A program made the position numbers and the translations under genes. The notes beneath the pieces are model-generated. The model worked only from the letters and a program-made list of their open reading frames with translations, did not search any database and was not told the origin of the DNA. Shown here piece by piece: positions 21,801-34,800 of a DNA stretch of 64,000 bases (within the stretch, counting starts at the first letter, position 1; each line of letters begins with the position of its first letter). The DNA is from Setaria digitata (Eukaryota; Nematoda; Chromadorea; Rhabditida; Setariidae). The stretch covers positions 83,117 through 147,116 of the forward strand of contig RCAB01000126.1 in assembly GCA_003640385.1 (NCBI GenBank), written 5' to 3'.

Positions 21801-24800
21801 CATTTGTTTCCCATTCAAATAACAATCGATCTCTGCCAGCCGAAATAAAATGTCCATTGCCAAGTAAACATAAGGCCCACACGCCACCATTATGAGCCTT
21901 AAGTTAAAGATAAGAGGAAAAAGAGTGCTGAAGTCGTGTACCTGTTATTGCTATTAAACAGAACTATCAATTAATTTACCGAGAAGTGTAGCAATTTAGG
22001 TTTAATTGTTTCATAAGGATTGAATTTTTTAATTATATGTTGAAATAATTGCAGTGGAAAAATCTTTAAATGGCTTCAATCTTTCTAGCAATGAGAGAAA
22101 TAGTTGAAAATATTTATTTCGCAGTAATTGACATTTAATTAGTTGTTGTTGTTATTTTAATATGTTGCAAGAGCAATTAGGCAGTTAAATGCATGTTACT
22201 CTTGATAAGTGATTTCTCATTTACTTTGCTCATTGAGGAACAGCTAATTTTCTTTTTTTTTTTTTAGAGGTCTTTTCTTATCACTGAAGATGTTCGTTGT
22301 GCTGAAAATAACTCGAGAATTATGTATGCTTCAAGCTTACAATCTAATTTCACACTTGAAATATACAATGAAAAATTTTCGATGACTTAAAAGTGCTATT
22401 CAGCAGAAAAAAAAAAAGCAATTGAAATGAATAAACCTTTGGTACTTGTTGTATTGGTTTAATTTGAGATATATGCCAAATTGTTAGCGTGCCATTGGAA
22501 TCACCTGTTATGATATGTCCACGTTCTGTGAAATGTGAACAAAGTACCAATTTCGGTTTATTACGGCCCTTAATTAAGAGAAGTAATTAATTTTAACCAA
22601 GTAAAAAATTTTCCAATACAAATGCTTCTGTGACGGTGAAGACTGATTAGATAAGCATTCCCAGAAGTCTCTCCTAGGCTTTTCAGAAATTATTCAAAAT
22701 ATAGCCAAGCATGCTGAGTCAAACGATTTTTGGCAAAAAATATTTGTATGAAAATGAGAAATTTCATTATTTTATGAACAATCGCTGAAGGGTTGACCCT
22801 TCATGAAGTCATTTAATTTTGCATAAATACTTCAAACTCATTGTAAAAGTTTTCATTCTCTGTTTAGTTCTTAGCTCGTGACCTCTCCTTATATCGCTCT
22901 AGTAACAAGATTTCCACTCTTCTAGACAGACTAGATCAATCTTCGGGCTAGAATATTGGAATACCTGGAATGTAATGGGCTTTTTGGTGAGTGTTGTTCC
23001 GGTGATGGTCCATAGGTTACAGTGACCCTTGCCGTATGAAATTAGGACATTCTTGGAGTTTGGATGAAATTCACAGGCGAATACTTGATCATTGGCACTC
23101 TGCAAGCAGAAGTCGATAGTATTCAGATTCAAAAGCATCGAGAATTCAGAGATTCCACAAGTCCTTCTGATTCTCTTATTCTCAGAAACATACTATACTT
23201 TCTTTGATTAACCTTCAAATTAACGATCCAACAAAATGATGGAAAGAAAAAAAGAAGAAATCCATCAAAAAGCATAAGAAATTTAAGCCAAAAGATTGTT
23301 GGCAATCTTAGACCCGATTAACCACTAATCAATTGATAAGGCTAATCAGCATTGATAATTTTAACATATTCCGCAAAATTCAGCAGCTTCCCTTAATTTC
23401 AGCAATTTTCTTCTCTTTTTGCCATTCCCAAACACTAAGTATATGCTCGTAAGAATCATCCACAACTGCAAGTTGCATGCCATTTGCTGCAGCATGACTA
23501 AACGCACAGCACTGAACGCCACGATCGAAATTTGCGCTGGCATTACCTGTCCCAATCGTACGTAATGTTTGCAGCGTTACTGAATCCCAAATACGTACGT
23601 GAGCCTAAATTTCCTTCTTTTTTTTTCAATAAATCATTCTGTCAAAAGCAACATTATTCTTTGATAAAATGCATTTAGGGAGAAAATTAATTCGAAAATA
23701 AAGTCAATCAGATAATTATCAGTGCTGATTGGATAAATGATGATAAACTATAAAAATTATTTTATTCCAAAAAAAAAATGAATATCCTGTGATAAACCGA
23801 ATAATCCAGTAGTATGATGCTTATTAATATTCATATCAAGCATTGTTCCGGGAAAATGTTGAAAAATTAACCTTATACTGATCGGTTTCCAAAATATTAT
23901 TCAATTCCGTAATGGAAGAAATCGGTGAACGATGAATATTGAAACCCTAATGAAGAATATTTTTTAATAAAATTTGCTTTTTTTTTTTCACTTAACTTTT
24001 GTTCGATTCATCAATTCTGTAATTCGATTTTCGATTCTCTAATAAAGAAACACTAAATCAATTCAAAATTTACTTTATCAAATTAAGAAATTTCCTCATG
24101 CAAGATAAGTTTTTGAGAATCTATCAAATTTTCAAAGCTAAAAAATATAATAACTTACGCTTTTCTCCAAAAAACGTCTAGATGTTTGACCAGTAGCTAT
24201 GTGTAATTTATTTGGATGAATAGCCATAATGAAAAAAGAAAAAGATTTTGAATTCATTATTTTTTTTAAGTCGATGATTTCAGCAACAAAAAGAAGATCA
24301 TTAATTATCAGAACAGTGGAACTTGATTGCAGTTCACTTACCTGCTCATTGTATGTAATCCTGTAATCCTGCCTGTTAATATATGTCAATATAGATTACT
24401 TATAATTTATACGTACGACAAGTGCGTACTCTCAAACGAGTTTACGCATGTGTGAGAGTTGAAAAAGTAAAAATATTTTAGATACCATTTGATATCACTG
24501 GTATGTTTGGTATAATATCGTTGTAATCCTTCATTAGGATTGTGTAATATGACAATTGTACCTGCGAAGTAAATGATTTCACCGGTTGGTAATTCATAGA
24601 GATTCCCGCGACAGTCTTTACCGCGATAACTGAAAAATTAATGAAAAATATTGGTCGTGTAATTAGTTAGAAGACATGATATTAGCTAATATTAGATTTA
24701 TATTCAGTGCAAACAATTCAGATCATTTGAGGCTAGTTAGCATTGGCCAAATGTTACCCGAAACTTACCCGTAAACCCAGTTAAGTGTGGGTTCACATGA

Positions 24801-27800
24801 AGGGGCATCAAGTTCAGATGAAAGATCGAGATCGTTTATTGAATTGGATATCGGGAGATGGACTGTTTTACCGTTTACGAACACCTGTAGTATACCTTTA
24901 TCACTTTGAAATGACGGCTCACGATGTTCTAATCTAAAAGAGTAAAATAAGCAGTTTTAATGACTACTTCTAATGATAACATTTGTATGATAATAATTAC
25001 TTCTACCTTCTTTGAACCATTTATTTTATGTGAAGTTTCAACGTGAAATTTTACTTTCAACTGTTCATTTATTTCTGAGATTTCAGCTCTTTTTTGAAAT
25101 TTTTTTCATCCTGAAATTTCAATTTTGTGGAATCAAACATGAAACTGATCCATTACATTCATTAAAATTGGAATGAAATTGCATGGATATTTTTTGCGGC
25201 AAACTATTTAAATGAAATTTTCGTTCGCTAAGAGTAGAAAAGCAAGACGAAACTAACCCAAAACGTGATATCGAGCGTTGTGAAATACTTAAATTACTCG
25301 TTCGACCAAATTTACTAAAATAGAATTAAATAAAATAATGTAAAATTATATGAAAAAAAGAAGAAAGAATGATCAGCAGGTGACAAATTTTAACCGAAAT
25401 CTTTCATTTTTTTTTTTTTTTAAATAGAATTTTAAGATCAGTGAAGAGGAAAGGAAAGCGTTAAAGCATGTGTACATACTTTGTTGATTTGAAATTTGAT
25501 AAATCAGCTGTCGATGTGCCAACTTTGCCATTCTTGGCCAGCTGATCACGTTGCTGTCCTTTATTACACTTCACATCAACGCTACTTAGCCATTTCTTCA
25601 TTCTTACTGCTGCTACTGTTTTGGAATCTTTCGGCTGATTCTGCGAATCACTTTTCTCGACATTTCGACGCACATAGCGTCCTGATCTCGAGTTCGCTTG
25701 CATAGAAGTCTGCAAAACATCCCAACACCGTTTCTGTCCTTTTTTGTTTTTTGTTTTTTTTTTCGTTGAAAGAAATTGTGAAGGATATTGATGGCAGTTG
25801 TTGAAAAATTAGTAATCTTTGAATTTGTCAACACCCAACGAAATATTCTGTATAAAAAGTTCAGAAAAAAGAGAAATTTGAAAAATAGGATGATAATTAT
25901 CAGAATTATCAGTTAATTTAGCAAGTAATGGATACGTATGTTTTTGTTTCCAGTATTCCAAAATATGTTTCAATTGTTAATTGGTTAATTAATCTGAACT
26001 TTACTTAGTAGCATTATTGTTATTCGTGCATTGAAAGGAAATCAAAATTACGAACTGATCAATAGCGTTAGACATCGAAATAATTAATAATTTGATCGAC
26101 TAATTTACAAATATAAGGATTCAAAGTTAGAAATTTGAAAATTTCCTAATCCTAAACTTTCTAGCTTCCGAACTTTAAAAAAACTTCTAATCATTATTTT
26201 CCAATCATCAAACTTCTAATCTAATAACACTATTCATTCTACTCTTTCTTCTCTTATCAGTTATTTAGATTACTTTTAGTTAATATTGGTACATCATAAT
26301 CTGATACATTCATAGTAGAATATTTTCGCCTTACCATTGAAATGAGCTAATTTATTACATGAAAGTGTAATTTTAAATTTAAAAAAAAAAAATGAAAAAA
26401 AAAAAAACTAAAGAACAAGTCAATTTACATATATTATTAGAGTATATTATTACATAGTTAGTTAAATATCAACTTGCACCATTCATTTTGAGGTGGAAAT
26501 CGTGTTGTGCAAACAAATTGTGAATGGATAGTAAACACGTAAACAAAGTGTGAATGAATGGCAACTATGTAAACAAGAAGTGAAAGAGTGGTAAACATGC
26601 AGTGAACAAAAAGATAAGCTTGCAAGGAAGAAGGAAGTGTGATAAGAAGAGAAATGATAGCATCGTTTGTCCATGCATCAAAATGGATTGCTTTAGGAGT
26701 GTTGCTGGAACAGACCGCATTTTCATTTCTATTGTTAGATTTAAATTTTCCAAAATAAAAGAAGACAAGACATTTTTTATCAGTTATAATCAAGTGTTAT
26801 CAGTTGTTGGTGCTATCAGCATGTTCTCCCATTTTTAAATTTTGTTTAATTTAAATTAATTTTTGCATAGAACTGTTTAATTTACTATTGGCTGTCCTCT
26901 CGAACTTTTCCAACTGGCTAGGAATATTTGATTAACAGTTAATAAATCCAATTAAACACTGTGAAGAAAATGAAATATATATATATAATATATATAAATG
27001 ATTTTGGCTATTCTAATTGCTAGACCTAGAATGTTTCTGATTAAGAGAAAGCTATCAGCTCAATTTATTCTCACAATCAATTAGTTTCTATTGGAGAGAA
27101 GCAGGATATGATTATCAAAGTTATAAAAAGCTCACATTTGTTCCATTAATTAAACTTTCATTTGATACAGTTTGATTGCCATTTTCATCGGTGGAATACA
27201 ATGAATTTCCATTAATTAATTGATTTTTTAATATTGTTGAATGCAAATTATAAACTGATCGAGAAATCGAACGTTTCTGTGATGGCTTTTTGTCATCTGA
27301 ATCATTTTAGGAAACTAAGAGTCATTTATTGTGATGCTTTCAGTCTTTTTTTTTTTTTTTTTAATTTGCTAAATCTTAAGAGTTTTGCAAGAGAAAGAAA
27401 TTAATGATGGATAAAAATTTCATGTTTTTAGAATCGATTTGTTTGTATCAAATTGAAATTGGAGCAAAATTTAAACAGTGTAGAAGAGATGAAATGATAG
27501 GAAACGTTCTCGTGAAATGAATAATTTATAACCTTGAATAAAATTGAATATAGAAATAAAATACTGATTTATAAGGACTAAATTTTAAGTAAAGTTTTAT
27601 ATTATCGAATTTATTGTGCACAATTTTTACTGAATTATTTCACTGAATATAAGTAATTTGGATTTGAATCGTTCAGAAATTAATCAATCTTCCACTATCG
27701 ATCGTTTCTGCTTGCAGACAAACACATAGAAGAAAAGATTTATAAAAAAAAAAAATAAGAAAAGGTCGAGATTACTTGAGGTTGAGGTTGAAGTTGAGGT

Positions 27801-28876
27801 TGGAGTTGAGGTTGACTGAAAAATACGTGATACAGATGATGACGTGGAAGTTTGCATCAAAGAATCTGAAGTTGTCGTTGTGATGGTGGAAGTGGTACTA
27901 TTATTGTTAGAGACTAGCAGTGATTGTTCTAAACCATTCAAGCGACGTAATGTTTCAGCTGCTGTGAAACGCAAACACATCTGTAAATTTGCAGTAGTCG
28001 ATCTCGTAATTAAATAAGCCCAAATAATTAATTAGAATAAATGAAAGGATGAAAATGCGGCAAAGCGGAGGAAGAAAGGAGTGGGCGAGAAGAGGATTCT
28101 GAAATGTCCTTCAGTGGATGAATTTTCTTTCCAAATGCTATTCTATAAAGTTCAGGCATTGAGGTTTTTAAAATTCGAGATTATTTAGCAAATAATTAAT
28201 TGAAAAAAAAAAGTGATTAAACTTGTCGATTAAATGAAAATTTGAAAACCGAATGCTAATCGATTTGTGAGATGATATCAGATAGTCAATTTAACGACGA
28301 GTGATTTGGCTATAAAAAGCCAACAAATTTAGAACATTTAAATAGGCCAAGCGAGGAACAAACATTTCTTTCTCATCTTTCCTTCCTTCTTTTATAAGAG
28401 TGAAAAAATTTTCCGGTCATTGATGGGATCAAAACGACGAGACACTGATGTCAACTTATGTAATCATCTCACTAGCACAACGACAACGGATAGAATCAAA
28501 TTAATTAATTGTTTATGTTTGATAAGCTTTCAATAATGAATGATAAGATTAAGTCATAATAAGATTATGGGTTAGTTTAGATGGGTTGAATGACTAAATG
28601 ATTGGTATAACCGGATTGAAGAGACTGATCGGATAAGCAATCGGTTTTTGTTATTGGAAAGAGGACAGAAGACATAATGCGAATGAAAACAATTGAAGGG
28701 AAGAAAATTACGAGTTGGTCCTGTTGAAGTTGGACTTGATGCTCGAGGTCAGTGATTCGATTCCACAATATCCCATTATCATTGTCATCATTACTATTAT
28801 CACCATAATAATCATCATCATCGATATTATCACTGATACCAGTGCTATTGTCAGCCACCATATTGTTGCTCATCAT
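18900..28876 (-). CDS. elp-1: EMAP-like microtubule-associated protein (EML/ELP-1)
   Basis: Echinoderm microtubule-associated protein-like protein, which binds and organises microtubules. Minus-strand exons, all phase-consistent: 28876-28712, 27980-27776, 27296-27136, 25709-25480, 24933-24769, 24629-24486, 24372-24159, 23946-23872, 23604 to about 23404, 23099-22965, 22568-22437, 21897-21772, 21459-21331, 21191-21060, 20891-20670, 20252-20184, 19989-19902, 19702-19485, 19031-18900; about 980 residues. Order: an Asp/Asn-rich start; a trimerisation coiled coil (ITDLEHQVQLQQDQL then ETLRRLNGLEQ); a Ser/Thr-rich basic linker; the HELP motif (LNWVYGYRGKDCRGNLYELP); then tandem WD/TAPE repeats (AIHPNKLHIATGQ, DDSYEHILSVWEWQKE, ACEFHPNSKNVLISYGK, TGDSNGTLTIWHI, CCVDFHPEGDTFAIGF) to a terminal YQWKLSKYQV, equivalent to the C-terminus of EMLs. 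Two junctions are odd: no GT donor before the in-frame stop at 23382-23380, and an intron-like insert at about 24226-24341 with no AG acceptor. Confidence 0.92.
20253..20275. repeat. A homopolymer in EMAP intron
   Basis: A long A run starts directly behind the splice acceptor of the 20252-20184 exon (minus strand), so on the coding strand it forms the pyrimidine tract. This pattern, a pure T run immediately before the AG, recurs at many introns of the window. Confidence 0.6.
26518..26612. repeat. Imperfect tandem repeat, about three 32-36 base units
   Basis: Three units with the pattern GTGAATG...AAACA.GTAAACAA follow each other in the large intron between EMAP exons 25709 and 27136. The units differ by several substitutions. 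The overlapping open frames repeat as His/Phe/Val-rich peptides and are not considered genes. Confidence 0.65.
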
Positions 28877-29075
28877 CTCACCGACAAAGTAATGAAATTA
28901 TCACTCCTTCAAATTAATGATTTCCAATTATATATCTATACATATATATCTAATTTATTACAATTTCTCAATAGATAAAATGTTGGAAAGTTGTATAATA
29001 ATGTTAAGAACAACGAATATTAAACGTGTAATTAAAATACAAATAGGAAATAATTTGATTTAAAAATACTTTGTT

Positions 29076-29154
29076 CAAAATGTCTTGGTTCCCTCTGTTT
29101 TTCGGTCATAAGTGAATCATCCAACGAAACCAATTTGTTGGGTCTAACTATCAT
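29076..29154 (-). other. Possible upstream 5' exon (minus strand)
   Basis: Just upstream of the EMAP start, the minus strand has an acceptor-like TTTTCTGAG, an ATG at 29154, and an open, coding-like segment (MIVRPNKLVSLDDSLMTEKQ). It ends near a GTATTT donor, but that donor is out of phase with the EMAP exon at 28876. It may be an alternative first exon or a chance frame. Confidence 0.25.
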
Positions 29155-30667
29155 TGTTCGATTGTTCTCAGAAAATTACAGGTAGCAATTATGAGCGATT
29201 GGATTGCAATTTGAAGGTAAATTCATTTTAAAAGAAGGATGAAGAGAGAGCAAATTCTCGGCAATGTTAATGTTAAAACAAGTGTTCTTTCGATCGATAG
29301 TATTCATTTTTTAAAATTGATCCTCAGTGACTGATCGTAAACTATCACACTGATAATCACTGGCTGATAAGTGATAATGAGCAAGCTGAATGCTCTTTTT
29401 TACATGTTTTTTTTTTTTTTGTTAAAGTGTTAGCAACGTATGCTTTGAGTACCCAAAACACACATTGCTAATAGCTTATAATAAATTACTCAGTAATTTG
29501 AAATTATTATATGAAATAGATTACTAATAAGCAAATAATTAATGGAATTTAAAGATTAACACTTAATAATTTCCTATAAAATGAGTACAGTGTTAAATAT
29601 TTGCGCAGCTGACATTATCATTCCAACAGTCTCATCTAAATATGCCTTTTTTTTTTTTTTTTTTCTAAATTTCACTGATAACTAATTTTATCACATAATA
29701 TATGATATATCAAATATATCTCATGAGCAGCAGCTCCATCTCCTACCTATTTTTTCTTCATTACCGCGATGTTACAGGGTTTTCAAGTTTGTTCAAATAT
29801 CATTTACCATCTCAGAGCAGTCATTTATCAATTCATCCATCTTTCAGACAAACATAATATACTTGCTATTCTAAGATTTTTCAATTTTCGTTCAAATTAA
29901 TTTAAAACATTTTTCCTTTTTGCATATTATAACAATAAAAAAAAAAAAATGTCTCACCTTTTCGTTTGGAATTTAAATAATGAATCAAATTCCTAAATTT
30001 TTCAAACATTTTATCAAACAACTATTAAATTAATAACAACCTTAATCAGACAGGTGAAAATAAAGCACTTCCGATAACATTACAAATTAATTAATTAAAC
30101 ATGAATATGCAGCAAGAGACAACACATAATTAATAATTATCGGCTGATAATTAATGAAAAAAAAAAAGGAATTGATAATATCTAAGGAAAGTGATAAAAA
30201 TAAGATGAAATGCTGTCATGGTAACAGCAGTGCTCAACGTTAAAACGCTTAAAAATTTCTTTAACTTCACCTTTTTTTTTTTTTTTTAAACAAAAGTTTT
30301 AGAAAATTTTCGAAAAAGAGGTCAAATCGAATGAACTAGAATTAAATAAAATACTTTCATAATTCTATTCACAAATTTTATGACTTAAATGACATGTGTT
30401 AAACATGATTTACGGACAAGAATGATATGATAACGATATATGATGGTATGTACTCATATAGATCGGTAGTTATATGGTTTCTATTTATGATCAGATAATA
30501 TACTAATGAAGGTGTTAAATTTATCACTGATCTTTTTAGCCCATTAATTAATTAAAAAAAAATGCTGGAAAATGAGACAGCTAATAATTAATTGTTGGTG
30601 CACAAAAGGACCAACCATGCATTCATTAATCCTCACTCAAAATAAGCAAGCTTAATTAGCAATAAGT

Positions 30668-30825
30668 AAATGCCTCTGAATAGAAATACCTGATAAATGG
30701 GTTCGCCAACATGGAGTTACGGGTTATATGAAATGGTAATGATNAATATAAATGCCTCTGAATAGAAATATCTGATAAATGGGTTCGCCAACATGGAGTT
30801 ACGGGTTATATGAAATGGTAATGAT
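30668..30825. repeat. Contig-join duplication around N at 30744
   Basis: Bases 30668-30743 and 30750-30825 are 76-base direct repeats around a single N, with one mismatch (ATACCTG versus ATATCTG). The region is non-coding. Confidence 0.92.
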
Positions 30826-33094
30826 TATAATTACTGCAAATTTAACAAAAAATAATTTGCTTATACTAAAAGGCCCACAGCAGTACATATTAAAAAAAAA
30901 AGGTTGATGAATTAAAGAATTAAGTTGCAAGTGAAAAAAAAAAAAAGGATATTATGAAGTTATTTTACTTCAACCATTGACATTATTATGTGTACCAATC
31001 AGTTCGAAGCACATATCATCATAATAATAAACACAATATCTGAAATAATAATAGTAATAATAATAAAACTATATTAGATTTGATTTGAAATAATAAGAAT
31101 AATAACAATAAAATTATATTAGATTTGAAATGATTTTTAGTACAATATGTTTTTCTTTTTTTTAAATTATGCAATTGTGCAAGAAGTATGAATTATGACA
31201 GAAAAGAAACGAAAAAAAAAAGAAAGATTTAAAAAGGGGAAAATTTCGAAATTTCCAACAAAAAACGAAGAATTAACCTACTCCATTGAATTAGAGGGAA
31301 AAGTTAAATTATTTAAATTTAGATTTTGAAATAATTTACACATGTTCTAAAGAGGAGTGAAATATTTTCACTGTTATACCAAACAGCGTCAGCATCATAA
31401 ATGATGAGAAAATGTGTCGGTCCAAGAGGTATGCACCGTTAATTGAAATGTCATTCGTTTTCAGGTGTTTGTTGTAATTACAATTAACAAGAAATGTCAC
31501 CAAAAATAACCATACCACTTTGCATTATATTTAATTATATCACATATACTTTTTTTTTTTTCAATTATTAAAAAAATACATGAGCAGAATATATTACATA
31601 CATATTCTTATTTTCAATAATTATCAAAATCATATCAGTGAAAAATGTGAGACAGAGTTAAGGAATTTTTGAGTATCAGTAAAAAATTTGATAAATGAAT
31701 TGTTCGTTTTGAATAACATAAGTGTTAATGATAAACATAAATTTAAATATTATAAAGTTTTATATTTTTCTAGTAGCTTACAGTTAGGTTTTACATCTGC
31801 TACCAGTAAAACAAATATTTTTATTAAGGTTAAAAAAGAAAAAAAAAAAAAAAATTTCCAGCTCAACAAATATTTCGCGGAATTTCTCGCAGGCAGTACA
31901 GTTGTAGTTGGAGGGAGAAAAAAAAAAACTTTTAAAAGTTCATTAAATTAAAAAAAAAAAAAAAAAAAAAGGTTACACAGAACCGGTTTCTTGAAAAAAA
32001 TTTTCTTAGGCAGTAACTCTATGTATGAAAGTTTTTCTATTTAACAGTCTTTGATTTAGAGTTTTCTCGAGAATTATTTTCTTGAATAATTTCATATTTA
32101 TGTGCATTAGCTACGCATCACTACTGTGATAAATTTAATCATTTCCTATTGTTGTCACAGCATTTGATATTTTCTTCACAACTGGCATTCAGTTCAAAAA
32201 AAAAAAAAAAAAGTTGGGAATAATTTAAAACAATAACAAAAGTGATATGATGATAAAGCAACAAAATACTAATCAATAAGCGAAGAGCTTTAAGTACTGT
32301 TATTATTGTTACTAAATAATACAAACATCACTTTACCATAATTAATTATTAGATTTATAGCAGTATAATTAATATTAATGACGATGGAAAGTTTTAAAAT
32401 CATTTAAACATCCCATGCATTTTTTGTTTTGCCACTCTGTTCTCACTTTCAATTCCCGACAAGCTTTTGATGTACGAGTATGTATGTAATGTGTCAGGTA
32501 AGCTTCACACGTACGTATACATACGTATTGTGCGTCATTCTCATTCTCTCATGATATAAAGAAAGGGTAAGCGAAAGAAGAAATGTTATGATTTTCAGTT
32601 CTACTGGTTATTTATTAATGATAATAACAAAACTACAAACCGAATAGGAAAATATCATGTTGCACTACGAATATAATTTCCTACAAATTAGCTAGCAGGT
32701 TTAATTTTTCTCTTTCTTACATTGGCCAGTCTAAAAAAAAATTAGCAATGAAAATTGCAAAATATGATACGGAAAAGATCAATTAATCAGTTATCAGTTA
32801 CCAGTTTCTTCCTTATCTTTTAAGGATACCATATTTAGATGCAGTCATAGTGATAACAGACGAGGAAGAAATAAAAAGATATAGCATTAAAATGAAACAC
32901 TTGTTTTGAATTATTAATAAACAACAAAAAAGAAAACTTTGTTCCTTTTACAAGGAAGTTACATAAAATAATAAAATGATAAAAGTTTTTTGAAAACATG
33001 AGACACCTAGCAACAACTGAGTCCTCCTCATGTATTCAGTGATAAAAAATTATTAGAAAGATTGAATTCGTACTTATTTCAGACTGGAGATTTG

Positions 33095-34800
33095 ATGAAA
33101 AATTTAAATGGCGCTTTAAGTCGCAGCTTGAGAAAAAATTATATTAAAAATGGATCTCTCTATTCATGCATTCAATTCATTTTAATTACTTTCAATCGGT
33201 CGAAATTGGAACTGATGGCTGAAATGATAAGAGAGATATCTCCGGCTGGAACGCAAAGTGACGAGAAGCTATTATGTACTGGAAAATTTGAAAAGAAAAA
33301 ACCTCTGCTAGTCCCGAAGAAAACTGAAGAAGTCAAGAATCAACTTCCATCTTCTGCCTTACAATTCCTAAAAGGAATCGATCACAGTAAGAATCAAACT
33401 AAAAAATTTATTTCAAATGCAAAAATATGCACCGAAGCAATAAATAACAGTAGGAAATTCGGCATATTACACGAAGAGAAAACCGGAAAGCCAAAAAAGC
33501 AAAAAGACCAGAAGAAATTGAATGAAAGTGAAAAAGAATTATTGCATAATCATTCGGTAATATACAAAGCGAAAACTAATAATAATAAATCGTTTTCAAA
33601 TTTGGAAAAGTTACAAAAAACTGATGGTGAGACAACCGAAACAGTAGCAAAGCAGGCTTTAAAAACAATATCACGGCTAGAAAAGCCTCATGAAAGGAAG
33701 GGATCGGAGCTAAAACGGAAAACGGAAATCTTGACAATACCGGAATCTCAAAGCAAAACTCTGGATCAGAAAGTTTCGAAAAATGTGAAGATGACAGCAA
33801 AAAAAATTGATCGTAAAGCTCAAAAAGGATCGCTTCTCCATCGTTGGCATTCGAATTTGAAATTTATTTTAAAAAAATTGCTGTCTAATTTACGCCAACA
33901 ATTCTTACAAAATGTAATACTTTCATTGAAACACAAATAATTCCCTTATGCTTGAATTATTTCAAGACTGAGCTAAAAATCCTTTTGGTTTAATAAATTT
34001 TAAATGTGAACTGAGTTTAATTAATTTATGGGCGAGGCTTAATAAGAAAATGCCAAGTTAATTGGATGAGGAAGTTTTTGCGAAATAAATTTTCCTAAAC
34101 TCTGCAATTTCAGGCAGAACATTTTCTATAATATCTGAAATTCAGAATTCCGCTCTGAAGAATGCATTTCAGTTTCAGTACCTTAAAACAGTTAAAATTT
34201 ATGAATTATTTCCATTTTTAATTATCAATCCGAATGATTGCGATCACGACTTGCCAATGTTGTACATTACCGAAATGACCGTTCCGGATGAGGTTTTCGT
34301 TTTATGATTTCGCAATTTATTTAAAATATGAATGAATTTTACTCGTAGTAATATCCTTTATCTAAAGATTTCAGAATGAGCTAAGTTCCATTTTGAAGGT
34401 TAAATTATCACAAAAATATTAAAGTTAGAAGTGAACAAATTTCATTACATTATTATGGCATTGGTTTTCTTTTTAGAATTAAAAAAATAAGTCTGTTTTG
34501 TTAATTGGTAATTAGCATAATCTGTAATTTACCCACTTTTAGGGCACAAGAACGAGTAAGAAAAGTTGCCTAGCGAAGTCTAAATTAATTTAAATGGCAA
34601 AGTAAAAGAGGAGGTATAACTTAATTATTGCCTGATTGCCATATTGCTAGATTGATCTGGATACGGATGAAGATCGAGTGGGCAAGGTAGAAATAAATGG
34701 AAAGCAAATAAATCGTATGGAATTGCTTGGCGGTTCACCGGTTTATTTGCAGGTAATTGATGCTGCTACCTGGACACCATTTCTGCCAAAGGCCAGGTAG
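33095..34800 (+). CDS. Unrecognised Lys-rich protein, three-exon model
   Basis: I do not recognise this protein. A TATTTCAG acceptor at 33082, suitable for trans-splicing, precedes ATG 33095. The long first exon is open to 33940, but a GTAATA donor at 33914 joins in phase 0 to 34146-34292 (YLKTVKIYELFPF, ITEMTVPDE), then 34651-34800 (IDLDTDEDRVGKVEING, WTPFLPKAR, TAG). This gives about 371 residues. The first 270 residues are Lys/Glu/Ser-rich, low in hydrophobics, with no signal peptide, and would be predicted disordered and basic. The last 90 residues look folded, with alternating hydrophobic and acidic positions. The downstream exons could instead be a separate gene, or the message could splice on at 34753 (GTAATT) or 34796 (GTAGAT). 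A short coding-like segment near 35310-35366 might be a further exon. Confidence 0.6.

Larger units (their letters stand above)
28877..33094. other. Intergenic region between EMAP and the Lys-rich gene
   Basis: This is the shared 5' flank of two divergent genes, 4.2 kb. It contains AT repeats, A/T homopolymers, a contig join at 30744, AAT triplet tracts near 31021-31110, and a cluster of TGATAA sites near 29340. One weak candidate exon is listed separately at 29076-29154. Nothing else coding was supported. Confidence 0.5.

Noticed and set aside
31336..31518. 60-codon hydrophobic minus-strand frame
   Set aside because: It has no acceptor or donor context and no recognisable family; likely chance.
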